Origin: Lucifugimonas sp038150225
Lineage (GTDB): Bacteria > Chloroflexota > Dehalococcoidia > Lucifugimonadales > Lucifugimonadaceae
Reading direction: 5' to 3'
Assembly (NCBI GenBank): GCA_038150225.1
Contig: JAYQWG010000026.1
Span: 1-32,729, forward strand
DNA: 32,729 nt
The translations under genes were made by a program, and so were the position numbers. Shown here piece after piece: positions 14,987 through 22,637 of this stretch (its first letter is position 1; the number at the start of each line of letters is the position of its first letter). A model generated the notes under the pieces. The model was not told the DNA's origin. It did no database searches and was given only the letters and a program-made list of their open reading frames with translations.

Positions 14987-16486
14987 TTGCCACGCATTTT
15001 GATGGGCGGTTGCAGTCAGGAAATTTCAACATTCAACCCTGTGCCCTGTGAATACGAATTTTTCAGCTTCATGCGAGGGGAAGAAATCCGAGAAAACTCA
15101 GTGGGACAAAACTCAGCTTACGGTGGAATGCTTGCCGTGCTGGAAGAGGAGTTCGGCGACGACCTCGATGTTGTCTTCACTCTCGATGCCGAAGGAAATG
15201 CATCAGGGCCATTACGCCACAGTGCATTCGAGAAAATTGCTGATGAATTTCTCGATTCATTGAACGCTCACGCTGGAAAACTCGACGGTGTGTATTTCTC
15301 GCTTCATGGAGCGATGGGGACTACCGAAGAGCTAGATCCCGAAGGGTACTTACTCGAAGAATCCAGAAAGATTCTAGGTCCCGATGTTCCTATTGTGATC
15401 ACGATGGACCTTCACGGCATCCTGACCGCGAAGATGCTAGAAAACATCAACGGGTTGGCCTCGTATCACACGTACCCACACGTCGATTTTGAAGACACTG
15501 GCAGGCGCGCTGCGAAGATTCTTACTCGCATCCTCAAAGACGGAGCGAAACCGGTCGCAGCACGAGTGCGTATCCCAACCCTCGTTCGAGGCAACGAATT
15601 GATTACTGCAACGGGGGCATTCGGCGCACAAATCCGCTACTGCAAAGAACTTGAGAAAGATCCGCGGGTGCTATCCGCTGGATTCTTTATTTGTAACCCG
15701 TTCACCGACGTTCCAGAGCTTTGCAGTCAACCGTTCGTATTTACAGACAACGATCCAGCACTTGCTGAAGATGCGGTCTTGAAGCAAGCCGACGACTTCT
15801 GGCCGAACCGCAGCATCATGCAGGGAGTGTTCACTTCTCTCGAAGAGACGGTTTCGCAAGGCGCTGGAATGAAAGGGCCACTGGCGTTCTACGATGCTGC
15901 AGACGCTCCAAGCTCGGGTGCATCAGGAGACAGCAACGCAATTATTGCTGAGATGTTTGAGCAGGACTATCCGCATTCGGTCCTGGCTTCTATTGTCGAT
16001 CCCGCGGCTGTCGATGCCGCGCATAAGGCCGGGGCCGGTTCAATAATCACTATCGGTGTTGGCGGTGCGCTCGATTCCCGCTTTACTCCGATTAAACGTG
16101 AGTGGATGGTGAAGAGTGTCGCAAACCAGGAATACGTGACGATGGAGACCTGGAAATTCATACTTCATCCGGGACCAACAGCTGTCCTCGAGTCAGGCGA
16201 CATCACCGTTGTGGCGATGACCAACTCGATGATGATGGTCGACCGTTCACTCTTCCTCGCAAACGGTTGTGACCCGAAAGACTTCCACACCACGATTATC
16301 AAAACACCTCATGCAGAGCCGCAGTTTTTTGATGAGTGGGTAGAGGCGAAGTTCAACGTCGATGCACCCGGTTCAACGAGTGCGAACCTACCAACATTGG
16401 GTCACACGATTTGTGCGCGCCCGATGTACCCAATGGAACAAGACGCTGAGTTCGTTCCTTCAGTCGAGCACTTCGACAGGAACTAG
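14987..16486 (+). CDS. M81-family (MlrC-like) metalloenzyme
   Basis: 499 aa from the TTG start. Typical M81 signatures: ILMGGCSQEISTFNPVPC near the N-terminus (the 'G.ihEtntF.p' motif), YFSLHGAMGTTEELDPEGYL, TMDLHGILTAKM and YHTYPHVDFEDTGRRAA, which supply the conserved His and Asp residues thought to hold zinc. The C-terminal MlrC domain begins around GPLAFYDAADAPSSGASGDS and ends near TICARPMYPME. MlrC completes microcystin breakdown in sphingomonads, but most M81 proteins act on other compounds. Together with DUF1028 and the lactonase (convergent, 100 bases on), it may form part of a catabolic set for small amides or peptides; that is inference. No signal peptide. Length is normal for the family. 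Confidence 0.9.
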   Translation: MPRILMGGCSQEISTFNPVPCEYEFFSFMRGEEIRENSVGQNSAYGGMLAVLEEEFGDDLDVVFTLDAEGNASGPLRHSAFEKIADEFLDSLNAHAGKLDGVYFSLHGAMGTTEELDPEGYLLEESRKILGPDVPIVITMDLHGILTAKMLENINGLASYHTYPHVDFEDTGRRAAKILTRILKDGAKPVAARVRIPTLVRGNELITATGAFGAQIRYCKELEKDPRVLSAGFFICNPFTDVPELCSQPFVFTDNDPALAEDAVLKQADDFWPNRSIMQGVFTSLEETVSQGAGMKGPLAFYDAADAPSSGASGDSNAIIAEMFEQDYPHSVLASIVDPAAVDAAHKAGAGSIITIGVGGALDSRFTPIKREWMVKSVANQEYVTMETWKFILHPGPTAVLESGDITVVAMTNSMMMVDRSLFLANGCDPKDFHTTIIKTPHAEPQFFDEWVEAKFNVDAPGSTSANLPTLGHTICARPMYPMEQDAEFVPSVEHFDRN

Positions 16487-16597
16487 GCCGCCAAATCGCT
16501 GAAAGTCAGAGATCGATCGGGATCGTGAAGGAGGCTATTGCGTCATCTCTTCGACTCGTCGGGTGAGAATGCGAGACCGATTCGGCGAGCTTTAGAC

Positions 16598-17158
16598 CTA
16601 GAGCCATATCGTAACTTCGTCGACTGATTTGCGTTCTGCGGTCGGCGAATATGCTGGATACCCGATGTATAGTGCGCCTACTATCTCCCAGTCAGGCTCT
16701 GCTCCGATGGCTGTTTCAACCCCAGCCATGCAAGGTTTACCGGTTGACCAGCCAACTGCGAGACCGAGCGAATGAGCTGCCAGTTGAAGATTCTGAACTG
16801 CACAGGCTGTAGCCCCGTAGTTTTCGTGGGTCTCTTCTTCGTTACGTCCAGCAGCTGAATAGACGTACATGAATGCAGGCGTGTCGAGTATTTCGTCGCG
16901 GGCTGCTGCAGAACTTTTCACACGTCGTTCAGGATTCGGATTCTTTACGTTCTCGTACGTCCAGTCATGAATCATTTGCGCGACGTGCTTCCGCATTTCA
17001 CCATCCTTCTCAAGAACAATGAACCGCCATGGCTCGGTGTTACGGTGGTTAGGAGCCCATGTCGCTGCTTCAATTATGGTTCTCAGGTCATCATTCGAGA
17101 CCGGTTGGTCGGTAAATTCACGAATATTTCTGCGCGTTCGGATGGTTTCAAGAACCAA
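16598..17158 (-). CDS. Nitroreductase-family FMN oxidoreductase
   Basis: 186 aa. TRRNIREFTDQPV is the FMN-phosphate-binding Arg motif (R-R-x-I-R-x-F), WAPNHRNTEPWRFIVL is the second conserved box, and the C-terminal part AVQNLQLAAHSLGLAVGWST with YIGYP completes the fold. The family reduces nitro groups, enones or flavins using NAD(P)H. It starts at a TTG with GGAG eight bases upstream, which gives the conserved MVLETI-R-R N-terminus. It is the third gene of an operon behind DUF1028 and the beta-propeller lactonase, 32 bases after the latter. The specific substrate is unknown. Confidence 0.88.
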   Translation of the reverse strand: MVLETIRTRRNIREFTDQPVSNDDLRTIIEAATWAPNHRNTEPWRFIVLEKDGEMRKHVAQMIHDWTYENVKNPNPERRVKSSAAARDEILDTPAFMYVYSAAGRNEEETHENYGATACAVQNLQLAAHSLGLAVGWSTGKPCMAGVETAIGAEPDWEIVGALYIGYPAYSPTAERKSVDEVTIWL

Positions 17159-17190
17159 GATGTTTACTCCGAGTCTTCTTCAGTCGACCG

Positions 17191-18201
17191 TTATTCGACG
17201 ATGTGTATCCACATTGGTTGGTCGCCTACCGCCTGCGTCCCAGCGTGACTCAGCATCCCAGTATCAGAATTGAGTCGGTAGGTCGCAAGCTCTCCATCAT
17301 CAAGCCCGCCAACGAGCATGATGTCACCTGTTGGATTGATATTAAACGCTCTTGGTGTGGCGAGTGTTCGCTGCTGACCTAGGGATTCAACTCTGCCGGT
17401 AGATTCGTCAACCGCAAATATGGCGATACTGTCGTGGCCTCTATTACTTGCATAGAGGAATTTGCCGTTCGGGTGTATGTGGATTTGGGCGCACGTGTTT
17501 TCGCCCAACCATCCATCCGGGAGAGTCGAAACTGTATGGATTGGCTTGAGCGTTCCGGACAATTTGTCGAATGAATAAGCGGTTACGCTGCACCCCTGCT
17601 CGTTGTCGAAATAAACGTATTCTCCGTTTGGGTGATAAACGTAGTGACGTGGTCCGTTACCGGCAGGTGGTTCTATCGCGGGCGGATCGTTCGGAGTCAA
17701 CTCTCCAGTGTTGGAGTCGAACTTATATTGGTAGATCGAATTTGAGTCATCGACATGTGGTAGGAACGTATAGCTGTTGCTCGCATCGGTGATTGCGCAG
17801 TGGGCTCGGTGCCGAGTTGCGATCCACTCGATTGGTTCTTGAATAAGCTTACCCGAGTCATCAATTCCGTGAACGGCGATGTGTCCTGCACCGTAGTAAG
17901 CGGAAAGCAAGAAATTATCGTTGTTGTCGACAGAAATCATGCACGGATCAGACTCAAGATCGACGGTACCTTCAAGCGAAAGCGATCTGGTTGCGCGATC
18001 AACGGAAAGGCTCGCAATTTTGAAATCGTCACGGAGTCCGACATACGCATTCGATTCATCTGACGATATTGCGAACGGCGCTGGTCCACCCGCAATCGCA
18101 AAATCTTCACGATGTGTAAGTCCTGCCGTTTCGGAGTCCAGTGAAAAAATCGAGATTTTGTCATCGCCTTGGAGTGTGACGTAAACGGTTTGTATTGTCA
18201 T
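17191..18201 (-). CDS. Lactonase-family seven-bladed beta-propeller protein
   Basis: 336 aa built of repeats with the YVG/YAS-type pattern: NAYVGLRDD, FLLSAYYGAGHIAVHGID, RHYVYHPNGEYVYFDNE, IHIHPNGKFLYASNRGHDSI and RAFNINPTGDIMLVGG. This is the 6-phosphogluconolactonase (YbhE/Pgl) type of propeller. Members hydrolyse sugar lactones or cyclic carboxylates, and some have no known activity. It overlaps the end of the DUF1028 gene by four bases (ATGA), so the two are translationally coupled. There is no signal peptide, which fits a cytoplasmic lactonase. Confidence 0.88.
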   Translation of the reverse strand: MTIQTVYVTLQGDDKISIFSLDSETAGLTHREDFAIAGGPAPFAISSDESNAYVGLRDDFKIASLSVDRATRSLSLEGTVDLESDPCMISVDNNDNFLLSAYYGAGHIAVHGIDDSGKLIQEPIEWIATRHRAHCAITDASNSYTFLPHVDDSNSIYQYKFDSNTGELTPNDPPAIEPPAGNGPRHYVYHPNGEYVYFDNEQGCSVTAYSFDKLSGTLKPIHTVSTLPDGWLGENTCAQIHIHPNGKFLYASNRGHDSIAIFAVDESTGRVESLGQQRTLATPRAFNINPTGDIMLVGGLDDGELATYRLNSDTGMLSHAGTQAVGDQPMWIHIVE

Positions 18202-18917
18202 AATTTCTGTGAAGATTGGCCCCGAAGTTGTCTGACGTACTCATCCTGCGCCGGTAGATCGGTAGGGTCGACGGCGCGTTGCAAATAGTAACTGTGCATT
18301 TCCGCGTAAGAATCAGCAATACTTGCCAATTCGCCGACAGCATCATCACTCACGTCGACTCGTACACCGAGTGGAAAAGCGTCGTCGGGTTTGGTGGTCA
18401 TAATGCAAGCAGACCGTTCGACGAGATGAACTTCGCCGTCTCCCGATTGACCGCCAGCATCTTTGCCTGCTAGCAGTGCTCCAATCAGACGATCGCTAAG
18501 GTTCACGATGGCAGTATTTTCAAAACCTTCGACCATTGATTCAAGAACATGCTTCCCCTGGAGAAAATTTCCAACTGCGAGACAGTTTTCGCCAATCAGA
18601 TGACCGCTGAAGCTACGGGTATTCGAACCGGAATGAACTGCGAATTCACCTGATTGGGTCATTGCCGCAACCTGCCTATTCAGCGGGTAGTCATCTGACG
18701 ACAGCGCATTTTCCAACGCTAGTTCCACAGAATCGCCAAAAATTAGGTTGCTAATGACTTCGCGTCCGATAGCTGGATTAGTCGAAGCCTGACTTGTGCA
18801 AACACCAACGGCGGCGGAAATGTGAGGGCAGGTGCCGCCAACCGCCAGTGAGTATGTTGCGATTGCGATGCCGATCTCGCCGTTAATGGGGTTGCGACCA
18901 ATGATCGTGTAAGTCAT
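18198..18917 (-). CDS. DUF1028-family protein (Ntn-hydrolase-like)
   Basis: 239 aa. The N-terminal MTYTIIGRNPINGEIGIAIA followed by TYSLAVGGTCPH and GVCTSQASTNPAIGREVI is the DUF1028 signature; HLIGENCLAVGNFL, FENT and DAGGQSGDGEV match later conserved boxes. The fold is thought to be Ntn-hydrolase-like, and family members often neighbour amidohydrolases and peptidases, but the reaction is not established. First gene of a minus-strand operon with the lactonase (4-base overlap) and the nitroreductase. The gene upstream on the strand ends 139 bases away and is probably a separate unit. No Shine-Dalgarno was seen before the ATG. Confidence 0.86.
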   Translation of the reverse strand: MTYTIIGRNPINGEIGIAIATYSLAVGGTCPHISAAVGVCTSQASTNPAIGREVISNLIFGDSVELALENALSSDDYPLNRQVAAMTQSGEFAVHSGSNTRSFSGHLIGENCLAVGNFLQGKHVLESMVEGFENTAIVNLSDRLIGALLAGKDAGGQSGDGEVHLVERSACIMTTKPDDAFPLGVRVDVSDDAVGELASIADSYAEMHSYYLQRAVDPTDLPAQDEYVRQLRGQSSQKL

Positions 18918-19056
18918 TAAGTGATTTCAGGTGACCTTGATAGTCAAGTTATCTTCGCGTTGGTCAGAGATGCCATGCACGTAGCATTCTAGGGAGTGAG
19001 GGATAACAACTCGATTTGGGTTATTCTGACCTGTGCCAGAGATAGAGTGTTCTCTT

Positions 19057-19893
19057 TTACTCAAGGGACTGATACTCATGAGTGATTGAGTCCGAGTGCA
19101 CAGTTACGTAGCGCATTCCCGATGGATCGTCCCCAAGCGGATAACCGACCGGACCAGATGCCACTACCTCGACACCATCGGCCTCCACCACGTTGTTCCG
19201 GTGCATATGACCGGCAAAGTTTGCAATGATTCCGTGGTCTCTTGCTATTTCCATCAAGGGGAGCCGGTGGGTCTTCTGAATCGACCATCTGTTGTCTGCT
19301 TCATATGGCGACTTTATGAACAAGGGGTGATGACTAAGAAGCACAATGCGTTTATCACCAACGCTTCTCGCAATAGTCGCTTCGGACTCAACAAACTCAA
19401 GCTGTTGCTTCGCCTCATCTGGCAGTGCTTTCGGCACAGATAGAACTGTGGAGTTTATGACTATAAAACGGACGTCTTCAACGGAGAATGAGTAGTAGTC
19501 CGGTCCGAAGTACTTTCTGTATTTTTCTACGTATTCTTCGACAGGATTCCTGTGATCTAACGAAACGTCGTGATTGCCGGGTACCCAGTGAAGCGGGATT
19601 GATTCGTCAAGTAGACCTCCAACCCGAAGAGCTTCTTCGATCTGGGGGTCAATATTGGGCTCATTGACCAGATCACCACACACAACTACGAATTCAGGTT
19701 GTGCTTCGTTGGCGCGTTCGATAGCTCGGGTGAACAGCTCAGTTTCACGTGCGAACCCCTCCATTTTCGGAGCTTTGCGAAGTTTTAAACCTCGCTCCGC
19801 AAAAGCTGCAATTTCCTCGTCGGTCTTACCGCTCGACATTGCAAACAAACCGAACTGGGGATCGGCAAGTTGGATGAATTTGAATTCACTCAT
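19057..19893 (-). CDS. Calcineurin-like metallophosphoesterase
   Basis: 278 aa with all five metal-binding blocks in order: LADPQFG (residues ~8-14; the usual D-x-H reads D-P-Q), VVCGDLVNEPN, GNHDVS, LLSHHPLF and GHMHRN. The Gln in place of the first-block His is seen in the CSTP1/CpdA-like branch, where the consensus is 'l.DpQfG'. Members cleave phosphomonoesters or diesters, including cyclic nucleotides and phosphoproteins, using a dinuclear metal centre. AAGG near the ATG is a plausible ribosome site. It stands alone on its strand. Confidence 0.88.
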   Translation of the reverse strand: MSEFKFIQLADPQFGLFAMSSGKTDEEIAAFAERGLKLRKAPKMEGFARETELFTRAIERANEAQPEFVVVCGDLVNEPNIDPQIEEALRVGGLLDESIPLHWVPGNHDVSLDHRNPVEEYVEKYRKYFGPDYYSFSVEDVRFIVINSTVLSVPKALPDEAKQQLEFVESEATIARSVGDKRIVLLSHHPLFIKSPYEADNRWSIQKTHRLPLMEIARDHGIIANFAGHMHRNNVVEADGVEVVASGPVGYPLGDDPSGMRYVTVHSDSITHEYQSLE

Positions 19894-19937
19894 GTGCCTT
19901 GCTTTCGGGAACTGTCCAAACTATCCCTCTCGGACTA

Positions 19938-20179
19938 TTAGCGCAAGGAGGTTGGTTTGAGCATTATTGCTAACTTGCCATGATGTTGGAGCTTTGAAGA
20001 TGGACCTGTATCCGTCATTTCCAGCAATCTGTTCACTACATCTTTCAAATCCTCCTCGTCACAGGGCGTATCGTAACCCCACACGCCATTGGGGACGTGC
20101 ATCACAAATTGATCGCCGAATCAAGGGATTTGAGGTAACAGTCAGAGATTTTCTCGGGAGTAAGTGACGTTCCGGTCAT
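19938..20179 (-). pseudogene. Possible small gene in two overlapping frames (TGATG)
   Basis: Within a 500-base gap, the minus strand has a 25-codon frame starting at 20179 (MTGTSLTPEKISDCYLKS...) whose TGA overlaps by one base the ATG of a 54-codon frame ending at 19940 (MHVPNGVWGYDTPCDEEDLK, then DVVNRLLEM). Both look like genuine protein sequence: acidic-helical and without repeats. They could be one gene of about 80 codons broken by a frameshift, or two coupled micro-ORFs. I do not recognise a family. An AAGGCGCGAG sequence precedes the first ATG. Confidence 0.35.
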
Positions 20180-20213
20180 TCTCGCGCCTTACGTAGATTG
20201 GTCAGCTTTTCGC

Positions 20214-20236
20214 AAACTGCACTGCGGTTTATTTTT
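20214..20236 (+). terminator. Weak terminator-like hairpin
   Basis: AAACTGC (20214-20220), loop ACT and GCGGTTT (20224-20230, one G-T pair) are followed by ATTTTT. The shape is terminator-like on the plus strand, but no plus-strand gene ends nearby, so it may be chance or part of the leader of the bicupin gene. Confidence 0.3.
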
Positions 20237-20348
20237 CAGTTGGTATCTGGACGCGAGCCGTCGGCGGGATCTATACCACACCAACATGAGCCGCCCTCGT
20301 TGAATGTTTCCAGATGCGCCGTTAGATGACCGTTCTAGAAAAAGGGTG

Positions 20349-20383
20349 TAAAGTCTCGCCGGACATTCGAGCCGGACATCCGG
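20349..20383 (+). promoter_or_regulatory. Tandem 13-bp repeats and possible -10 box before the bicupin gene
   Basis: TAAAGT at 20349-20354 is a possible -10 element. Directly after it come two head-to-tail copies of GCCGGACAT(T/C)CG(A/G) at 20358-20370 and 20371-20383, 11 of 13 bases identical. The second copy contains the perfect inverted repeat CCGGA-CA-TCCGG. Placed at the presumed transcription start and 15 bases from the ATG, they look like a repressor site. Confidence 0.45.
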
Positions 20384-20397
20384 AATGGAACTAATCA

Positions 20398-21219
20398 ATG
20401 CTTGAAACAAACGCACGACATATCGATTACACCGAACTTTGTGAAGCGATTGCTCAATCGCCTGAAGAACTGGCTCGACTTAGGGAAACCGGCAGTTATA
20501 AGGACGCAACAAAGTCTTTCAAAACCGTCCTTGATGGACGAAATCGTGCGGCGGCGATTAGCTCGCCTGGTGGTGCTCCTTCCGATCCTCACCTTCACCC
20601 GGATTTCAATGAATTCTGGATCATCCTTGGTGGCGAAGTTGCCTACGACATTGGTGAATATGAACAGATCATCGGTACGTTCGGTGACATCGTTATTGCA
20701 CCGTGCGGATATCGTCACGACATCAAACCGTGGAAAGGTGATCAATGCATTCGAATGGTGGTTGGAAGAGAAGACTCGAACCACGATTTGAAGGGAGTGG
20801 TGCCTGCCCGAACTATCCCGATCCCAGATGACTGGGAGCCGCCCAACATGATCCACACGAAGCTCTCATACATGATCGATCGACACGGACTGGAATCGAA
20901 CTGGGCCGAAGAAGTTGTGCTCGATCAACGCAACCGAATGAACATGATCCACACTTTGCCGGGCAGTTCAAACCGCCCTCACTGGCACCCGGATATGGAC
21001 GAATGGTGGTTCATAGCAAAGGGTGAAGTCGAGTTCAAAGTTGCCGATCAAGATGCGTTTGTCGCAAAGCGAGGCGATATCGTTTTTGTTGAAGCGGGTA
21101 CTTCGCACGCTATCAGGACTGTCGGTGATGAAAGCTCGATCAGGTACGCGGTTACATCGCCGGACGTAGTCCACTACTACCTCGATGACCCGGACGCACC
21201 AGCTCCCCCGAACGGGTAG
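20398..21219 (+). CDS. Bicupin (two-domain cupin) protein
   Basis: 273 aa with two cupin domains. Domain 1 has PHLHPDFNEFWIILGGEV then GDIVIAPCGYRHDI; domain 2 has RPHWHPDMDEWWFIAKGEVE then GDIVFVEAGTSHAI. Each shows the HxH...E...H metal triad and the 'G.v.f...gd......GD.v..p.g..H' layout. Such bicupins can be dioxygenases, isomerases or decarboxylases; some, like oxalate decarboxylase, use Mn in both domains. No signal peptide. The 3' end is 10 bases from the convergent transhydrogenase gene. GGAAC near the ATG is only a weak ribosome site. The function cannot be stated more closely. Confidence 0.88.
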   Translation: MLETNARHIDYTELCEAIAQSPEELARLRETGSYKDATKSFKTVLDGRNRAAAISSPGGAPSDPHLHPDFNEFWIILGGEVAYDIGEYEQIIGTFGDIVIAPCGYRHDIKPWKGDQCIRMVVGREDSNHDLKGVVPARTIPIPDDWEPPNMIHTKLSYMIDRHGLESNWAEEVVLDQRNRMNMIHTLPGSSNRPHWHPDMDEWWFIAKGEVEFKVADQDAFVAKRGDIVFVEAGTSHAIRTVGDESSIRYAVTSPDVVHYYLDDPDAPAPPNG

Positions 21220-21229
21220 ATCAGGACCT

Positions 21230-22513
21230 CTACCAGAGAGTTAGTGAATCGTTGAACAGCGCGGTCAATTCGTCCGCGCCGGTTAGCTTCGGGGCAAGCT
21301 TTGTCACTCGGTGTTGAGGCAATGTGCCTTCGACTAGGGCAGGTACATCACTGGCCGTATACCCAACTCCGCTAAGACCGTTCGGTACCCCTAGTTCTCG
21401 AAGGATAAAGATCAGACGATCAGCAAGTAGATCACCTGCGTCTTCTGGACCTGCACCAGTTGTGTCGGCGCCGAGGAGTCGTGCTACTCGAAGATGCCTC
21501 TCAGGATTTGCAGGTGCGGTGTAACGGAATACAGCTGGGGCGTTAAGTATCACCGCCATTCCATGTGGAACGATTGGTTTATCGGATGGGTAGTCGTCCG
21601 GAACAAAATCTTTGACCAATCCAGAAACCGGATACGACATGCCGTGCGGTAAGTGAACGCCTGCGTTCCCAAAACCAACTCCTGCGAAGGTTGCGGCTAG
21701 CGACATGTTTGAACGCGCTTCAGTTTCGTTTTCCAGCACCGCGGGAATGATGCTTGATCCGACCATTTCTAATGCGGCAAGTGCCCACACGTCGCTAATG
21801 GGATTCGACCCCTGGTAAGCAGGTCGGTGCGCAGGTGTGGCTGGAGCTTCACGCTCTGAAAACGGTAGGGCAGTGAAAGATTCGATCCCGTGACAAAGTA
21901 CGTCGAAGCCAGAGCATGCTGCGACCATCTTGGGGAGAGTTTTTGTGTTCTCCGGATCGACTAACCCAACGTCTGGTCTTAGCGACCGGTGCGCTATTCC
22001 GGTCTTAGCACCAAGTTCTTCAAAGTCGAATATTGCGACGCCTGTAGTTTCACTGCCCGTACCGGCAGTGGTTGGCACGGCAACGAGTGGCTTTAACTCC
22101 CCAGGTACGGGAGTACCTTTGCCAATTGGCGCGTTTACGAATTCCAGGAAGTCTGTGTCGTAGGTCGAATACAGATTCGCGGCCTTGGCAGTGTCGATGC
22201 TTGATCCACCGCCTACGGGAATAAAGCCGTCGAACCCACCGTTTTTAGCGAACTGGATGGCATCTTTGAACGAGTGGTCGGTTGGCTCTACGCTGACCTG
22301 ATCGTAAGTGGCAAAGTCGACCTTGGCATCCCGAAGTGATTCCGCTGTGTTGGAGACAGCCTCGGATGCCGCCATCCGAGGGTCAGTGACCAGCATCGCC
22401 CGCTTCACACCGAGCCGCTTCATTTCATAACCGGCTTCTCTGGTTATTCCGGCTCCGAATTTGATCGAAGAGGTATCGATAGTGAACGCGTTTTCTGTTC
22501 GAGGGGTGCTCAT
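21230..22513 (-). CDS. Hydroxyacid-oxoacid transhydrogenase (ADHFE1-like iron-dependent dehydrogenase)
   Basis: 427 aa, group III iron-containing dehydrogenase. It is strikingly like the eukaryotic HOT enzyme along its whole length: VSVEPTDHSFKDAIQFAK, VGGGSSIDTAKAANLYST, FVNAPIGKGTPVPGELKPL, VPTTAGTGSETTGVAIFDFE, GFDVLCHGIESFTALPF, RPAYQGSNPISDVWA and FGNAGVHLPHGMSYPVSGLV. The metal ligands Asp and three His are present (GFDVLCHGIES, GVHLPHGMS, VPHGMAVIL). Known reaction of the subfamily: 4-hydroxybutyrate + 2-oxoglutarate to succinate semialdehyde + 2-hydroxyglutarate, with bound NAD. Length matches. Divergent from the GguC/AraD1-like gene, which suggests a shared role in hydroxy/keto acid breakdown (inference). 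Confidence 0.9.
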   Translation of the reverse strand: MSTPRTENAFTIDTSSIKFGAGITREAGYEMKRLGVKRAMLVTDPRMAASEAVSNTAESLRDAKVDFATYDQVSVEPTDHSFKDAIQFAKNGGFDGFIPVGGGSSIDTAKAANLYSTYDTDFLEFVNAPIGKGTPVPGELKPLVAVPTTAGTGSETTGVAIFDFEELGAKTGIAHRSLRPDVGLVDPENTKTLPKMVAACSGFDVLCHGIESFTALPFSEREAPATPAHRPAYQGSNPISDVWALAALEMVGSSIIPAVLENETEARSNMSLAATFAGVGFGNAGVHLPHGMSYPVSGLVKDFVPDDYPSDKPIVPHGMAVILNAPAVFRYTAPANPERHLRVARLLGADTTGAGPEDAGDLLADRLIFILRELGVPNGLSGVGYTASDVPALVEGTLPQHRVTKLAPKLTGADELTALFNDSLTLW

Positions 22514-22584
22514 AAATTAAGGAAAGACCAAGGTGATTTGTAAAGGAATCGAAAGGATAACCAATGATTTCCCGTGAACGCATG

Positions 22585-22621
22585 AATTCGAACCGCTAAT
22601 ATCTGTGGACTCAAATTCGAA
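22585..22621 (+). promoter_or_regulatory. Candidate promoter with paired AATTCGAA sites
   Basis: TAATAT at 22597-22602 is a good -10 candidate, about 35 bases before the ATG at 22638. Two identical AATTCGAA sequences (22585-22592 and 22614-22621, core palindrome TTCGAA) flank it at 29-bp spacing and could be operator half-sites. The -35 is poor (GTGAAC), which would fit a gene needing an activator. Confidence 0.4.
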
Positions 22622-22637
22622 TCAGCAAGAGAAAATC

